Assembly: GCA_964395065.1 (NCBI GenBank) | Contig: CAYNAM010000079.1 | Location: forward strand, 1-11,817 | Source: Entomomonas sp964395065 | Lineage (GTDB): Bacteria; Pseudomonadota; Gammaproteobacteria; Pseudomonadales; Pseudomonadaceae | Length of the DNA: 11,817 nt | Direction: 5' to 3' | Part shown: one piece after another, positions 1-6,942 of the stretch | Numbering within the stretch: the first letter of the stretch is position 1 | Layout: each line of letters starts with the position of its first letter | Notes under the pieces: model-generated | The model's database searches: none | Seen by the model: the letters and a program-made list of their open reading frames with translations, nothing else | Told to the model about the DNA's origin: nothing | Position numbers and translations under genes: made by a program

Positions 1-3000
1 TAGCTCTGCCACTTTACGTTGTTCGTCTAACATCCGGTTAATCTTAACACCAAGACCTCTAGCAGCTAAGCCTAAATGCGTCTCCAAAATTTGACCGACA
101 TTCATACGAGAAGGAACACCCAGTGGATTCAACACAATATCAACAGGCTCGCCATTCTCATCGTAAGGCATATCTTCAACAGGCATAATGACAGAAACAA
201 CACCTTTGTTCCCATGTCGACCTGCCATTTTATCACCCGGTTGAATACGACGTTTTACAGCCAAATAGACCTTAACAATCTTCAACACACCTGGTGCAAG
301 ATCATCACCTTGCTGTAACTTACGCTTTTTATCCTCAAACTTTTCATCTAATAACTTACGACGATCTGAAAGATAAGCTTGCGCTTTTTCTAACTGCTCA
401 TTAAGCTCTTCGTCCGCCATATGGATTTTAAACCATTGACCGTGCTCAATATCATCTAGAATTTCTTGCGTTAAAACAGTACCTTTTTTAAGCCCTAGGC
501 CACCATCAGCTTTTTGACCAACTAACGCTGCACTTAAACGCTCAAATGTTGCTGTTTCTACAATACGAAACTCTTCATTTAAATCTTTACGAATCGCATC
601 TAGCTGAGACTTCTCAATGGAGAGAGCACGAGCATCACGCTCAACACCTTCACGAATAAACACTTGAACATCAATAACAGTACCCACAGTGCCTGTAGGA
701 ACGCGTAAAGATGTATCTTTTACATCGCTAGCCTTTTCACCAAAAATAGCACGAAGCAACTTTTCTTCAGGCGTTAATTGGGTCTCGCCCTTTGGCGTTA
801 CTTTACCTACTAAGATGTCGCCTGGCTGTACTTCAGCACCTACATAAACAATACCAGCTTCATCCAGTTTATTTAACGCAAGCTCACCTACATTTGGTAT
901 ATCTGCAGTAATTTCTTCTGGCCCTAGTTTAGTATCACGTGATACACAAGTTAGCTCTTGAATATGAATAGTTGTAAAACGGTCTTCTTGAACCACACGC
1001 TCAGATAATAGAATCGAGTCTTCGAAGTTAAAACCATTCCAAGGCATAAATGCTACGCGCATATTTTGCCCTAAAGCCAACTCACCCATGTCAGTTGAGG
1101 GGCCATCTGCCAAAATATCACCACGAGCAATCACATCACCTTTTCGAACTAAGGGTGTTTGGTTAATACAAGTATTTTGATTTGAACGGGTATACTTTGT
1201 TAGGTTATAGATATCAACCCCTGCATCCCCTTTTTCAACCTCATCATCAGCCACACGCACAACAATACTACTTGCATCAACTGAGTCAATAACACCGCCA
1301 CGAGTAGCAACCACACAAACACCAGAGTCGCGAGCAACATAACGCTCCATACCAGTACCTACAAGCGGCTTATCTGCCTTTAATGTAGGAACCGCTTGAC
1401 GCTGCATGTTTGATCCCATTAATGCACGGTTAGCATCATCGTGCTCAAGAAATGGAATAAGTGACGCAGCAACTGAAACTACTTGTTTTGGTGAAACATC
1501 CATTAAAGTCACATCTTCAGGCGCCTTAACAGTAAACTCATTCATATGACGAACAGCAACAAGTTCCTCAACTAACTTACCATTTTCTAATTTAGCACTT
1601 GCCTGAGCAATAACGTGATCAGCTTCTTCAATAGCAGATAAATATACAATCTCATCGGTAACTTTTGCATCTTTAACTACGCGGTATGGGCTTTCCAAAA
1701 AGCCATACTCATTTGTACGAGCATAAGTCGCTAATGAGTTAATTAACCCAATATTTGGACCTTCTGGTGTTTCAATTGGACATACACGGCCATAATGAGT
1801 TGGATGTACGTCACGCACCTCAAATCCTGCACGTTCACGGGTTAAACCACCTGGGCCCAACGCTGAAACGCGGCGCTTGTGAGTAATTTCTGATAATGGA
1901 TTATTTTGGTCCATAAATTGAGATAACTGACTAGCACCAAAGAACTCTTTAATAGCTGCTGCTACTGGCTTAGCATTAATTAGATCTTGAGGCATTAAAC
2001 CTTCGCTTTCAGCCATTGACAGACGTTCTTTAACAGCACGTTCAACACGAACTAAACCAACTCTGAATTGGTTCTCAGCCATTTCACCAACACAACGTAC
2101 GCGGCGATTACCTAGATGATCAATATCATCAACGGTACCTTTACCATTACGAATTGCCACCAAGGTTTTTAATACATCAATGATATCTTCTTTACTTAAT
2201 ACACCAGAGCCTTCTATTTCTTCGCGCCCAATACGGCGGTTGAATTTCATACGCCCTACAGCAGAAAGATCATAACGTTCAGAAGAAAAGAATAAATTAC
2301 CAAATAAATTTTCAGCAGCCTCTTTGGTGGGAGGTTCACCAGGACGCATCATACGATAGATTTCAACCAATGCTTCCAGCTGATTACTGGTCGTGTCATT
2401 TTTCAATGTATCTGAAATAAATGGACCACAATCAATATCATTGGTATAGATTGTTTCAATACGAGTAACACCAGCCTTAACTAGTTTTACCAACAATTCA
2501 GCAGTAATTTCTGTATTACAATTCGCAATAATTTCGCCTGTTGCAGAATCAGCCACATCATGTGCTAATGTCCGGCCTAAAATATAATCTACAGATACTT
2601 CAAGCTCTGTAATACCTGCTTTTTCGAGCAAGTTAATATGGCGAGCGGTAACACGACGGCCTTGCTCAACAATCACCTTGCCTTTGTCATCACGAATATC
2701 AAATGCCGCAATTTCACCACGCAAGCGTGATGCCACAAGCTCTAACGCAAAGTTTTCATCTTTTACATTAAAGATATTAGTATCATAAAACTGATCAATA
2801 ATTTCTTCTGTTGTATATCCTAATGCACGTAGTAATACAGACACTGGTAATTTACGACGACGGTCAATACGAACAAACACTTGATCTTTTGGATCAAATT
2901 CAAAATCTAACCATGAGCCACGGTATGGGATGATACGCGCTGAATATAATAATTTGCCTGAGCTGTGTGTTTTACCACGGTCGTGGTCAAAAAACACCCC

Positions 3001-3471
3001 AGGGCTACGGTGTAATTGAGACACAATCACACGCTCAGTACCATTAATAATAAAGGTACCATTATCAGTCATTAATGGGATCTCACCCATATAGACTTCT
3101 TGTTCTTTAATATCTTTAATCGCCTTATTGGATGATTCACGATCGAAAATAATTAGGCGAACCTTCACTCTCAAAGGCGCCGCATAAGTTATACCACGTA
3201 AAATACATTCTTTAACATCAAATGCAGGTTCGCTAAAACGATAGCCTACATATTCCAGGGCAGCACTGCCTGAATTGCTAATAATAGGAAAGACGGATTT
3301 AAAAGCTGCATGTAAGCCTTTGTCACGGAGTTGTTCTTTAGTGATACCCTTTTGTAAAAAACCTTTATAGGAATCCAACTGAATTGCCAATAAATAGGGT
3401 ACATCCATAACATCCGGCAACTTACTAAAATCTTTGCGGATACGTTTTTTTTCAGTATAAGAGTAAGCCAT
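1..3471 (-). CDS. rpoB: RNA polymerase beta subunit, 3' end outside window
   Basis: Encodes the beta subunit of the core RNA polymerase, which with beta' forms the catalytic cleft that makes all cellular RNA. The frame is open from ATG at 3471 to base 1 (1157 codons); I read every codon and found no stop or frameshift. The family is about 1340-1360 residues long, so roughly 200 C-terminal residues lie beyond the left edge. Visible landmarks are the N-terminus MAYSYTEKKRIRKDF, the rifampicin pocket around residues 517-541 (FMDQNNPLSEITHKRR then SALGPGG), NFEDS near 815-819, and GDKMAGRHGNKG at 1079-1090 with the two active-site lysines at 1081 and 1089. The residues matching E. coli D516, H526 and S531 are unchanged (D521, H531, S536), predicting a rifampicin-sensitive pocket. 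The numbering offset from E. coli grows from +4/+5 to +16 between NFEDS and GDKMAG, so a short extension lies in the lineage-specific insert there. It follows rplL across an attenuator. Confidence 0.99.
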   Translation of the reverse strand, partial: MAYSYTEKKRIRKDFSKLPDVMDVPYLLAIQLDSYKGFLQKGITKEQLRDKGLHAAFKSVFPIISNSGSAALEYVGYRFSEPAFDVKECILRGITYAAPLRVKVRLIIFDRESSNKAIKDIKEQEVYMGEIPLMTDNGTFIINGTERVIVSQLHRSPGVFFDHDRGKTHSSGKLLYSARIIPYRGSWLDFEFDPKDQVFVRIDRRRKLPVSVLLRALGYTTEEIIDQFYDTNIFNVKDENFALELVASRLRGEIAAFDIRDDKGKVIVEQGRRVTARHINLLEKAGITELEVSVDYILGRTLAHDVADSATGEIIANCNTEITAELLVKLVKAGVTRIETIYTNDIDCGPFISDTLKNDTTSNQLEALVEIYRMMRPGEPPTKEAAENLFGNLFFSSERYDLSAVGRMKFNRRIGREEIEGSGVLSKEDIIDVLKTLVAIRNGKGTVDDIDHLGNRRVRCVGEMAENQFRVGLVRVERAVKERLSMAESEGLMPQDLINAKPVAAAIKEFFGASQLSQFMDQNNPLSEITHKRRVSALGPGGLTRERAGFEVRDVHPTHYGRVCPIETPEGPNIGLINSLATYARTNEYGFLESPYRVVKDAKVTDEIVYLSAIEEADHVIAQASAKLENGKLVEELVAVRHMNEFTVKAPEDVTLMDVSPKQVVSVAASLIPFLEHDDANRALMGSNMQRQAVPTLKADKPLVGTGMERYVARDSGVCVVATRGGVIDSVDASSIVVRVADDEVEKGDAGVDIYNLTKYTRSNQNTCINQTPLVRKGDVIARGDILADGPSTDMGELALGQNMRVAFMPWNGFNFEDSILLSERVVQEDRFTTIHIQELTCVSRDTKLGPEEITADIPNVGELALNKLDEAGIVYVGAEVQPGDILVGKVTPKGETQLTPEEKLLRAIFGEKASDVKDTSLRVPTGTVGTVIDVQVFIREGVERDARALSIEKSQLDAIRKDLNEEFRIVETATFERLSAALVGQKADGGLGLKKGTVLTQEILDDIEHGQWFKIHMADEELNEQLEKAQAYLSDRRKLLDEKFEDKKRKLQQGDDLAPGVLKIVKVYLAVKRRIQPGDKMAGRHGNKGVVSVIMPVEDMPYDENGEPVDIVLNPLGVPSRMNVGQILETHLGLAARGLGVKINRMLDEQRKVAEL

Positions 3472-3499
3472 CGTGCGCCCCAGTTGTAATCTGGTTAGA

Positions 3500-3518
3500 C
3501 TCATTCAATATAAATGAG
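3500..3518 (-). other. Small hairpin in rpoB 5' leader
   Basis: A six-base inverted repeat (CTCATT/AATGAG) with a seven-base loop lies about 30 bases before the rpoB start. It would fold in the leader RNA just upstream of the ribosome binding region (GGGGCG before the ATG). The arms are short, so this may be chance; no function is claimed. Confidence 0.25.
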
Positions 3519-3552
3519 CTTGAGAAATCTAAAATTCTATATTCATATTCTA

Positions 3553-3569
3553 TTATAGCGTGGCTATAA
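3553..3569 (-). other. Perfect 7-bp hairpin downstream of the attenuator
   Basis: TTATAGC and GCTATAA form a perfect seven-base inverted repeat with a three-base loop, directly after the U-tract of the rplL-rpoB attenuator. It would be carried at the 5' side of read-through or processed rpoB RNA. The left arm overlaps a minus-strand TATAAT (3552-3557), but no good -35 sits at the right distance, so I do not call a promoter here. Confidence 0.35.
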
Positions 3570-3572
3570 CGG

Positions 3573-3601
3573 AAAAAGGCCGGTAGCGAAAGCCACCAGC
3601 C
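3573..3601 (-). terminator. rplL-rpoB attenuator (intrinsic terminator hairpin)
   Basis: On the minus strand GGCTGGTGGC and GCTACCGGCC pair over ten bases (two G-U wobbles) around a four-base UUUC loop, followed at once by five U's. This is a standard intrinsic terminator, 45 bases after the rplL stop and about 100 bases before rpoB. In E. coli an attenuator in the same spacer lets only part of the transcription continue into rpoBC, so stalk proteins outnumber polymerase subunits. The same role is inferred here from position and structure. Confidence 0.85.
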
Positions 3602-3613
3602 ATCAGCTCTATT

Positions 3614-3638
3614 TTAATGTTGGAGCTGCCAACATTAA
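3614..3638 (-). other. Perfect 10-bp hairpin after rplL, possible RNA-processing site
   Basis: TTAATGTTGG and CCAACATTAA are perfect ten-base arms around a five-base loop, starting eight bases after the rplL stop. No U-tract follows, so it is not a terminator by itself. E. coli has an RNase III cleavage site in the same spacer. A similar processing or mRNA 3'-end-protecting role is plausible but inferred. Confidence 0.5.
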
Positions 3639-3645
3639 GCTAAAC

Positions 3646-4017
3646 CTACTTAAGTTCAACCTTAGCACCAGCTTCTTCAAGTGCTTTCTTAGCTGCTTCA
3701 GCTTCTTCTTTAGTAGCACCTTCTTTAACGATAGAAGGAGCACCATCAACAACAGCCTTAGCTTCTTTAAGCCCTAAACCAGTGATTTCACGTACTGCTT
3801 TAATTACGTTAACTTTCTTATCACCAGCCTCAACTAAATGGATGTTGAAGTCAGTTTTTTCTTCAGCGGCTTCAGCAGCACCACCAGCAGCACCAGCAAC
3901 AACAGCAGCAGCGGCAGAAACACCGAACTTTTCTTCCATTGCTTTAATTAATTCAACAACTTGCATAACTGACATTTCAGAAACTGCATTGATGATATCT
4001 TCGTTAGTAAGAGCCAT
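3646..4017 (-). CDS. rplL: 50S ribosomal protein L7/L12
   Basis: Encodes the 123-residue stalk protein L7/L12, the multi-copy ribosomal subunit that recruits and stimulates the translational GTPases. The three-part family layout is clear: an N-terminal dimerisation and L10-binding helical domain (about 1-33), a flexible Ala/Gly-rich hinge (about 34-53, AAAAVVAGAAGGAAEAA), and the globular C-terminal domain (about 54-123) with the conserved KKVNVIKAVREITGLGLKEAK stretch that contacts elongation factors. The length is normal and the stop is TAG. The ATG at 4017 gives the expected MALTNEDI start, with AGGA about ten bases upstream. It lies 77 bases after rplJ, with which it forms the stalk complex, and is followed by the hairpin and attenuator that separate it from rpoB. 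Confidence 0.99.
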   Translation of the reverse strand: MALTNEDIINAVSEMSVMQVVELIKAMEEKFGVSAAAAVVAGAAGGAAEAAEEKTDFNIHLVEAGDKKVNVIKAVREITGLGLKEAKAVVDGAPSIVKEGATKEEAEAAKKALEEAGAKVELK

Positions 4018-4040
4018 AACTCTAATTCCTATATAAATGA

Positions 4041-4080
4041 TTAATGATTAAACAATCATTAAATAAATTTGTTAACAAAT
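4041..4080 (-). repeat. Two inverted repeats in the rplJ-rplL spacer
   Basis: The 77-base spacer carries TTAATGATT/AATCATTAA (nine-base arms, four-base loop, 4041-4062) and, just beside it, the perfect 14-base palindrome ATTTGTTAACAAAT (4067-4080). Neither is followed by a U-tract on the minus strand. They could be intercistronic RNA hairpins affecting rplL translation or decay, or simply products of AT-rich sequence. The repeats are seen directly; any function is inferred. Confidence 0.4.
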
Positions 4081-4094
4081 AAACTTAGCAACAC

Positions 4095-4586
4095 TTAAGC
4101 CGCAGAAGCCTCTTTTTGTGCTTGAACAGCGGCCAATGTACGTACAAACTTGCTTGTAGCACCTTGAATAACGCTCATCAATTGAGAAATTGCTTCGTCG
4201 TATGTTGGTAAGCTTGCTAAAGCATCAGCTGCAATCAAGTTGCCTTCAAAAGCGGCAGCTTTAACTTCGAACTTCTCTTGACCTTTTGCAAATTCCTTAA
4301 AGATACGTGCCGCAGCACCTGGATGTTCTTTAGAGAATGCTATTAAGGTTGGGCCTTTAAATGTATCAGTAAGTACTTCAAATTGAGTACCTTCTACTAC
4401 ACGGCGAAGAAGTGTATTACGTACAACACGTACATAAACACCTGCTTCACGAGCCTGTTTACGAAGTCCAGTCATAGCACTTACAGTCACGCCACGGGCA
4501 TCAGCCACGACAGCAGATAAAGCACCATTTGCAGCCTCGCTGACTTCAGCAACAATCGCTTTTTTGTCTTCGAGTTTAATCGCCAC
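4095..4586 (-). CDS. rplJ: 50S ribosomal protein L10
   Basis: Encodes L10 (163 residues), the stalk base that binds 23S rRNA through its N-terminal domain and carries L7/L12 dimers on its C-terminal helix. I place the start at GTG 4586, giving VAIKLEDKKAIVAEV, which matches the usual family start (M)AIKLEDKKA. A strong Shine-Dalgarno AGGAG (4594-4598) sits seven bases upstream. An in-frame ATG at 4610 would add eight residues, has no ribosome binding site, and would place the real one inside the coding region, so it is rejected. Motifs include ALSAVVADARGVTV (22-35), REAGVYVRVVRNTLL (46-60) and the GPTLIAFSKEHPGAAARIF stretch (78-96). The C-terminal helix runs to QKEASAA. An L10-leader RNA precedes the gene, implying translational autoregulation by the L10-L12 complex. 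Confidence 0.98.
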   Translation of the reverse strand: MAIKLEDKKAIVAEVSEAANGALSAVVADARGVTVSAMTGLRKQAREAGVYVRVVRNTLLRRVVEGTQFEVLTDTFKGPTLIAFSKEHPGAAARIFKEFAKGQEKFEVKAAAFEGNLIAADALASLPTYDEAISQLMSVIQGATSKFVRTLAAVQAQKEASAA

Positions 4587-4593
4587 GGGTTTA

Positions 4594-4598
4594 CTCCT
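4594..4598 (-). promoter_or_regulatory. rplJ Shine-Dalgarno that fixes the GTG start
   Basis: AGGAG on the minus strand lies seven bases before GTG 4586. It decides the L10 start in favour of the GTG over the in-frame ATG 24 bases further upstream. Confidence 0.85.
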
Positions 4599-4660
4599 GG
4601 ATGTTTCCATTGAACTTAATAGTTATCTATTAAGCGTTTCGGTGTCTGATTCATTGGAAT

Positions 4661-4726
4661 CGGGAGCACCATCTGCGTAGGCCTAAAAGATTAAGGATAT
4701 CCACCTACGGTCTTGGATAGCCCCCG
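4661..4726 (-). ncRNA. L10 leader (ribosomal protein autoregulatory mRNA element)
   Basis: The spacer before rplJ folds as stacked helices on the minus strand. GGGGGC (4720-4725) pairs with GCUCCC (4662-4667), ACC with GGU, and CGUAGG (4704-4709) with CCUACG (4676-4681), with the asymmetric CAGAU stretch between helices. This is the arrangement of the L10 leader family, including its kink-turn-like internal loop, which binds the L10-L12 complex to repress rplJL translation. Its position, ending about 75 bases before the GTG start, fits. The helices are read directly; assignment to the family is from memory of its consensus. The flanking GC-rich stretch to about 4740 may belong to the same fold. 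Confidence 0.8.
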
Positions 4727-4763
4727 CCAGGCAGGGACCCCAATTTATTTTGCTCTTACGAGC

Positions 4764-5459
4764 TTAAATCTCTAACGTTGCTTGATCGATTTGTAAGCCT
4801 GGGCCCATTGTTGAGCTCAGTGTCAAACGCTTCAAATAAATACCTTTAGAGGTAGATGGTTTCAAACGTTTAACTTCAATCAATAATGCTTCTAAGTTTT
4901 GTTTCAACTTAACTGGTTCAAAATCCACTTTACCGATAGAGGCATGAATAATACCCTCTTTGTTAGTACGGAAGCGAACTTGACCTGCTTTTGCACTTTT
5001 AACAGCCGTTGCAACATCAGGTGTTACAGTTCCCACTTTAGGGTTTGGCATCAAACCACGAGGACCAAGAACTTGACCTAACTGACCAACAACGCGCATT
5101 GCATCAGGGGAAGCGATAACCACATCATAATCCAAGTTACCTGCTTTCATTTCAGCCGCTAAATCATCCATACCCACTTTGTCAGCACCCGCTGCTAAAG
5201 CAGCTTCTGCTGCAGCACCTTGAGTAAATACAGCAACTCTTACTGTTTTACCTGTACCGTTTGGCATATCAGCAGCACCACGAACAACTTGGTCTGATTT
5301 ACGTGGATCAACACCTAAGTTAATAGCAATATCAACTGATTCTTTGAATTTTACAGTTGATAATTCAGCAAGTAACTTTGCAGCTTCTTCGATACCATAA
5401 ACTTTGTTTGCTTCTACTTTTTCAGCAATCATTTTTTGACGTTTACTTAACTTAGCCAT
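4764..5459 (-). CDS. rplA: 50S ribosomal protein L1
   Basis: Encodes L1 (231 residues), which binds 23S rRNA at the mobile L1 stalk next to the E site and helps release deacylated tRNA. In many bacteria it also represses its own operon by binding the leader of rplK. The family signature is intact at residues 123-141 (VVGQLGQVLGPRGLMPNPK), with GTVTPDV following. The C-terminal part returns to domain I (about 160-231). Length is normal for the family. The ATG start overlaps the rplK stop by one base (TAATG), and GGAGG (5467-5471) lies seven bases upstream, so the two genes are tightly coupled. One small difference is GAADMPNGTGK near 61-71, where relatives I recall have a more hydrophobic stretch before PNGTG. 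Confidence 0.99.
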   Translation of the reverse strand: MAKLSKRQKMIAEKVEANKVYGIEEAAKLLAELSTVKFKESVDIAINLGVDPRKSDQVVRGAADMPNGTGKTVRVAVFTQGAAAEAALAAGADKVGMDDLAAEMKAGNLDYDVVIASPDAMRVVGQLGQVLGPRGLMPNPKVGTVTPDVATAVKSAKAGQVRFRTNKEGIIHASIGKVDFEPVKLKQNLEALLIEVKRLKPSTSKGIYLKRLTLSSTMGPGLQIDQATLEI

Positions 5460-5890
5460 TATACACCCTCCACATTTAAGCCCATACTACGAGCAGAACC
5501 TGCGATGGTGCGAACAGCAGCATCTAAGTCAGCAGCCGTTAAGTCAGCCTGTTTTAACTTAACAATTTCTTCTAATTGAGCACGTGTAACAGTACCCACT
5601 TTCTGTGTATTTGGTTTACTTGAACCGCTTTTAATACCTGCCGCTTTTCTTAATAATACAGCAGCTGGTGTACTTTTAGTTTCAAAAGTAAAACTACGGT
5701 CAGCATAAACAGTAATAATTACTGGCGTAGGAAGACCTGGCTCCATACCTTGAGTTTTTGCATTAAATGCTTTACAAAACTCCATGATATTAACACCGTG
5801 TTGACCTAATGCAGGACCAACTGGTGGGCTAGGATTAGCCTGACCGGCCTTAACCTGTAGTTTAATGTACGCTGTGATTTTCTTAGCCAT
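5459..5890 (-). CDS. rplK: 50S ribosomal protein L11
   Basis: Encodes L11 (143 residues), which binds the GTPase-associated region of 23S rRNA and is needed for factor function and for the RelA stringent response. The N-terminal domain holds the proline-rich PSPPVGPALGQHGVNI stretch (20-35), the site where thiopeptide antibiotics contact L11. The C-terminal rRNA-binding domain includes the KSGSSKPNTQKVG segment (87-99) and ends GSARSMGLNVEGV. The start is ATG 5890 (MAKKITAYIKL), with GGAG (5897-5900) six bases upstream. A TTG four codons earlier is in frame but overlaps that Shine-Dalgarno and is rejected. It is the first gene of the rplKA pair, 85 bases after nusG, and a candidate L1-binding hairpin precedes it. 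Confidence 0.99.
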   Translation of the reverse strand: MAKKITAYIKLQVKAGQANPSPPVGPALGQHGVNIMEFCKAFNAKTQGMEPGLPTPVIITVYADRSFTFETKSTPAAVLLRKAAGIKSGSSKPNTQKVGTVTRAQLEEIVKLKQADLTAADLDAAVRTIAGSARSMGLNVEGV

Positions 5891-5909
5891 TACATGCTCC
5901 AATATTTGG

Positions 5910-5943
5910 GTTTTAACGCTCCTAAAAGCTCCCCGTTACAAAC
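5910..5943 (-). promoter_or_regulatory. Candidate L1 translational operator before rplK
   Basis: On the minus strand GUUU-g-UAACG (5934-5943) pairs with CGUUAAAAC (5910-5918), nine base pairs with one bulged G. The helix encloses a purine-rich GGGAG...GGAG loop. It ends ten bases before the rplK Shine-Dalgarno. In E. coli L1 represses the L11 operon by binding an rRNA-like helix and internal loop in this same leader. The hairpin is seen directly; its role as the L1 site is inferred from position. Confidence 0.45.
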
Positions 5944-5945
5944 TC

Positions 5946-5965
5946 CTCCACTTTTCATAGTGGAG
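5946..5965 (-). other. Hairpin in the nusG-rplK spacer
   Basis: CTCCACT and AGTGGAG form a perfect seven-base stem with a six-base loop, ten bases after the nusG stop. No U-tract follows on the minus strand, so it is not a terminator. It could be a processing or pausing structure, or part of a larger rplK leader together with the adjacent helix. In E. coli a promoter lies in this spacer; I see no convincing -35/-10 pair here. Confidence 0.4.
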
Positions 5966-5975
5966 ATTTCAAAAA

Positions 5976-6509
5976 CTAAACTTTTTCTACTTGACTAAAC
6001 TCTAGCTCAACCGGTGTCAAACGACCAAAAATGGAAACGGCGACTTGAACACGACTCTTTTCGTAATTCACTTCTTCAACAGTCCCATTAAAATCAGCAA
6101 ACGGACCACTAATTACACGCACAGTTTCACCCGGTTCAAATAACGTTCTTGGCTTCGGCTTATCGCTAGTAGTTGCCATACGCTGAAGAATAGCCTCAGC
6201 TTCTTTATCAGTAATTGGCGCAGGTTTATCTGCAGTACCACCAATAAAACCCATCACACGCGGCGTATTTTTTACCAGATGCCAAGTACTATCATTTAAT
6301 TCCATTTGTACAAGCACATAGCCAGGAAAAAATTTGCGCTCACTTTTACGTTTCTGACCAGCTCGCATCTCTACAACTTCTTCTGTAGGGACTAATATCT
6401 CACCAAAATCTTCTTCTTTTTCAAGTAACTTAACGCGCTCTTGCAAAGCACGCATAACATTCTTTTCATAGCCAGAATAGGCGTGAACTACATACCAGCG
6501 TTTAGCCAT
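5976..6509 (-). CDS. nusG: Transcription termination/antitermination factor NusG
   Basis: Encodes NusG (177 residues), which rides on RNA polymerase, suppresses pausing, helps Rho-dependent termination and links polymerase to the ribosome through S10. The N-terminal NGN domain (about 1-120) begins with the conserved KRWYVVHAYSGYEKNV and includes RKFFPGYVLVQM (58-69). The C-terminal KOW domain (about 125-177) carries FEPGETVRVISGPFADFNGTVEEV. Length matches the pseudomonad form. The stop is TAG. The gene starts only six bases after the secE stop, with AGGA inside the end of secE, so the two are translated as a pair. Confidence 0.99.
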   Translation of the reverse strand: MAKRWYVVHAYSGYEKNVMRALQERVKLLEKEEDFGEILVPTEEVVEMRAGQKRKSERKFFPGYVLVQMELNDSTWHLVKNTPRVMGFIGGTADKPAPITDKEAEAILQRMATTSDKPKPRTLFEPGETVRVISGPFADFNGTVEEVNYEKSRVQVAVSIFGRLTPVELEFSQVEKV

Positions 6510-6515
6510 GATTTA

Positions 6516-6890
6516 TTATCCTACGATTAAAGAAACTAACCAACCAAATAAAGTGTCTAAACCCCACAATATTAACGCTGTAATCAATACGACCACTACT
6601 ACAATTAATGTTGTCTGCTTAGTTTCTTGGCGACTAGGCCAAACCACTTTACGCATTTCAGCACGCGAAGACTTTAACAAAGCAAAAATTGCCTGTCCTT
6701 TTTGTGTTTTCACACCAATAAAAAGGGCTATAGCGGTTAGTACAATCAATCCCACTACGCGGTAAAAAATAGACAATCCGATAGATGCAAAATACCAGTT
6801 CCCAACAACTCCAACAGCTATGAGAATAGCAATAGTAATCCACTTCAATGGATCAAGACGATAGTTTTGGGCTTCAACCTTAGTATTCAT
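6516..6890 (-). CDS. secE: Preprotein translocase subunit SecE
   Basis: Encodes SecE (124 residues), the inner-membrane clamp of the SecYEG protein-export channel. Three hydrophobic segments are visible at about 16-35, 42-60 and 93-120, as in the three-span enterobacterial type rather than the one-span type. The conserved cytoplasmic amphipathic region and hinge (SSRAEMRKVVWPSRQETKQTT, about 74-94) precede the essential third span. ATG 6890 gives MNTKVEAQ; a ribosome binding site is weak (GGAT about 13 bases upstream). It forms a pair with nusG and sits just after a terminator-like hairpin at the end of tRNA-Trp, so its expression probably depends on read-through from the tRNA-Trp promoter. 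Confidence 0.97.
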   Translation of the reverse strand: MNTKVEAQNYRLDPLKWITIAILIAVGVVGNWYFASIGLSIFYRVVGLIVLTAIALFIGVKTQKGQAIFALLKSSRAEMRKVVWPSRQETKQTTLIVVVVVLITALILWGLDTLFGWLVSLIVG

Positions 6891-6917
6891 CTAAATAAAG
6901 ATCCTTAAATTAAGAAT

Positions 6918-6942
6918 AAAAACCAGATTTCTAAGAATCTGG
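6918..6942 (-). terminator. Terminator/attenuator after tRNA-Trp, before secE
   Basis: On the minus strand CCAGATT and AATCTGG form a perfect seven-base stem with a six-base loop, followed directly by UUUUU and a U-rich tail. The first three stem bases are the CCA end of tRNA-Trp. The stem is only moderately GC-rich, so termination is likely partial. That suits a site that separates abundant tRNA from less abundant secE-nusG mRNA. The structure is seen directly; its strength and role are inferred. Confidence 0.75.

Noticed and set aside
76..318. Plus-strand open frame antisense to rpoB
   Set aside because: It is a shadow of a highly conserved coding region, with no ribosome binding site and no recognisable domain.
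1840..1920. Rifampicin-resistance substitutions in rpoB
   Set aside because: All the main resistance positions (matching E. coli D516, H526, S531 and I572) carry the sensitive residue.
3552..3557. Minus-strand TATAAT as a separate rpoB promoter
   Set aside because: The bases at the -35 distance fall in the attenuator U-tract (about GCCTTT), and the TATAAT is explained as part of a perfect hairpin.
3782..4036. Plus-strand open frame antisense to rplL
   Set aside because: Its Ala/Pro-rich stretch is only the complement of the L7/L12 hinge codons.
4587..4610. In-frame ATG giving rplJ an eight-residue N-terminal extension (METSRSKP)
   Set aside because: There is no Shine-Dalgarno before the ATG, while a strong AGGAG lies inside this segment seven bases before GTG 4586, and L10 proteins start at (M)AIKLEDKK.
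5891..5902. TTG start adding four residues to rplK
   Set aside because: It overlaps the GGAG ribosome binding site of ATG 5890, which gives the standard MAKKITAYIKL start.
6508..6843. Open frames on both strands within secE in other frames
   Set aside because: secE itself explains the region with three membrane spans and the conserved hinge; the alternatives have no support.
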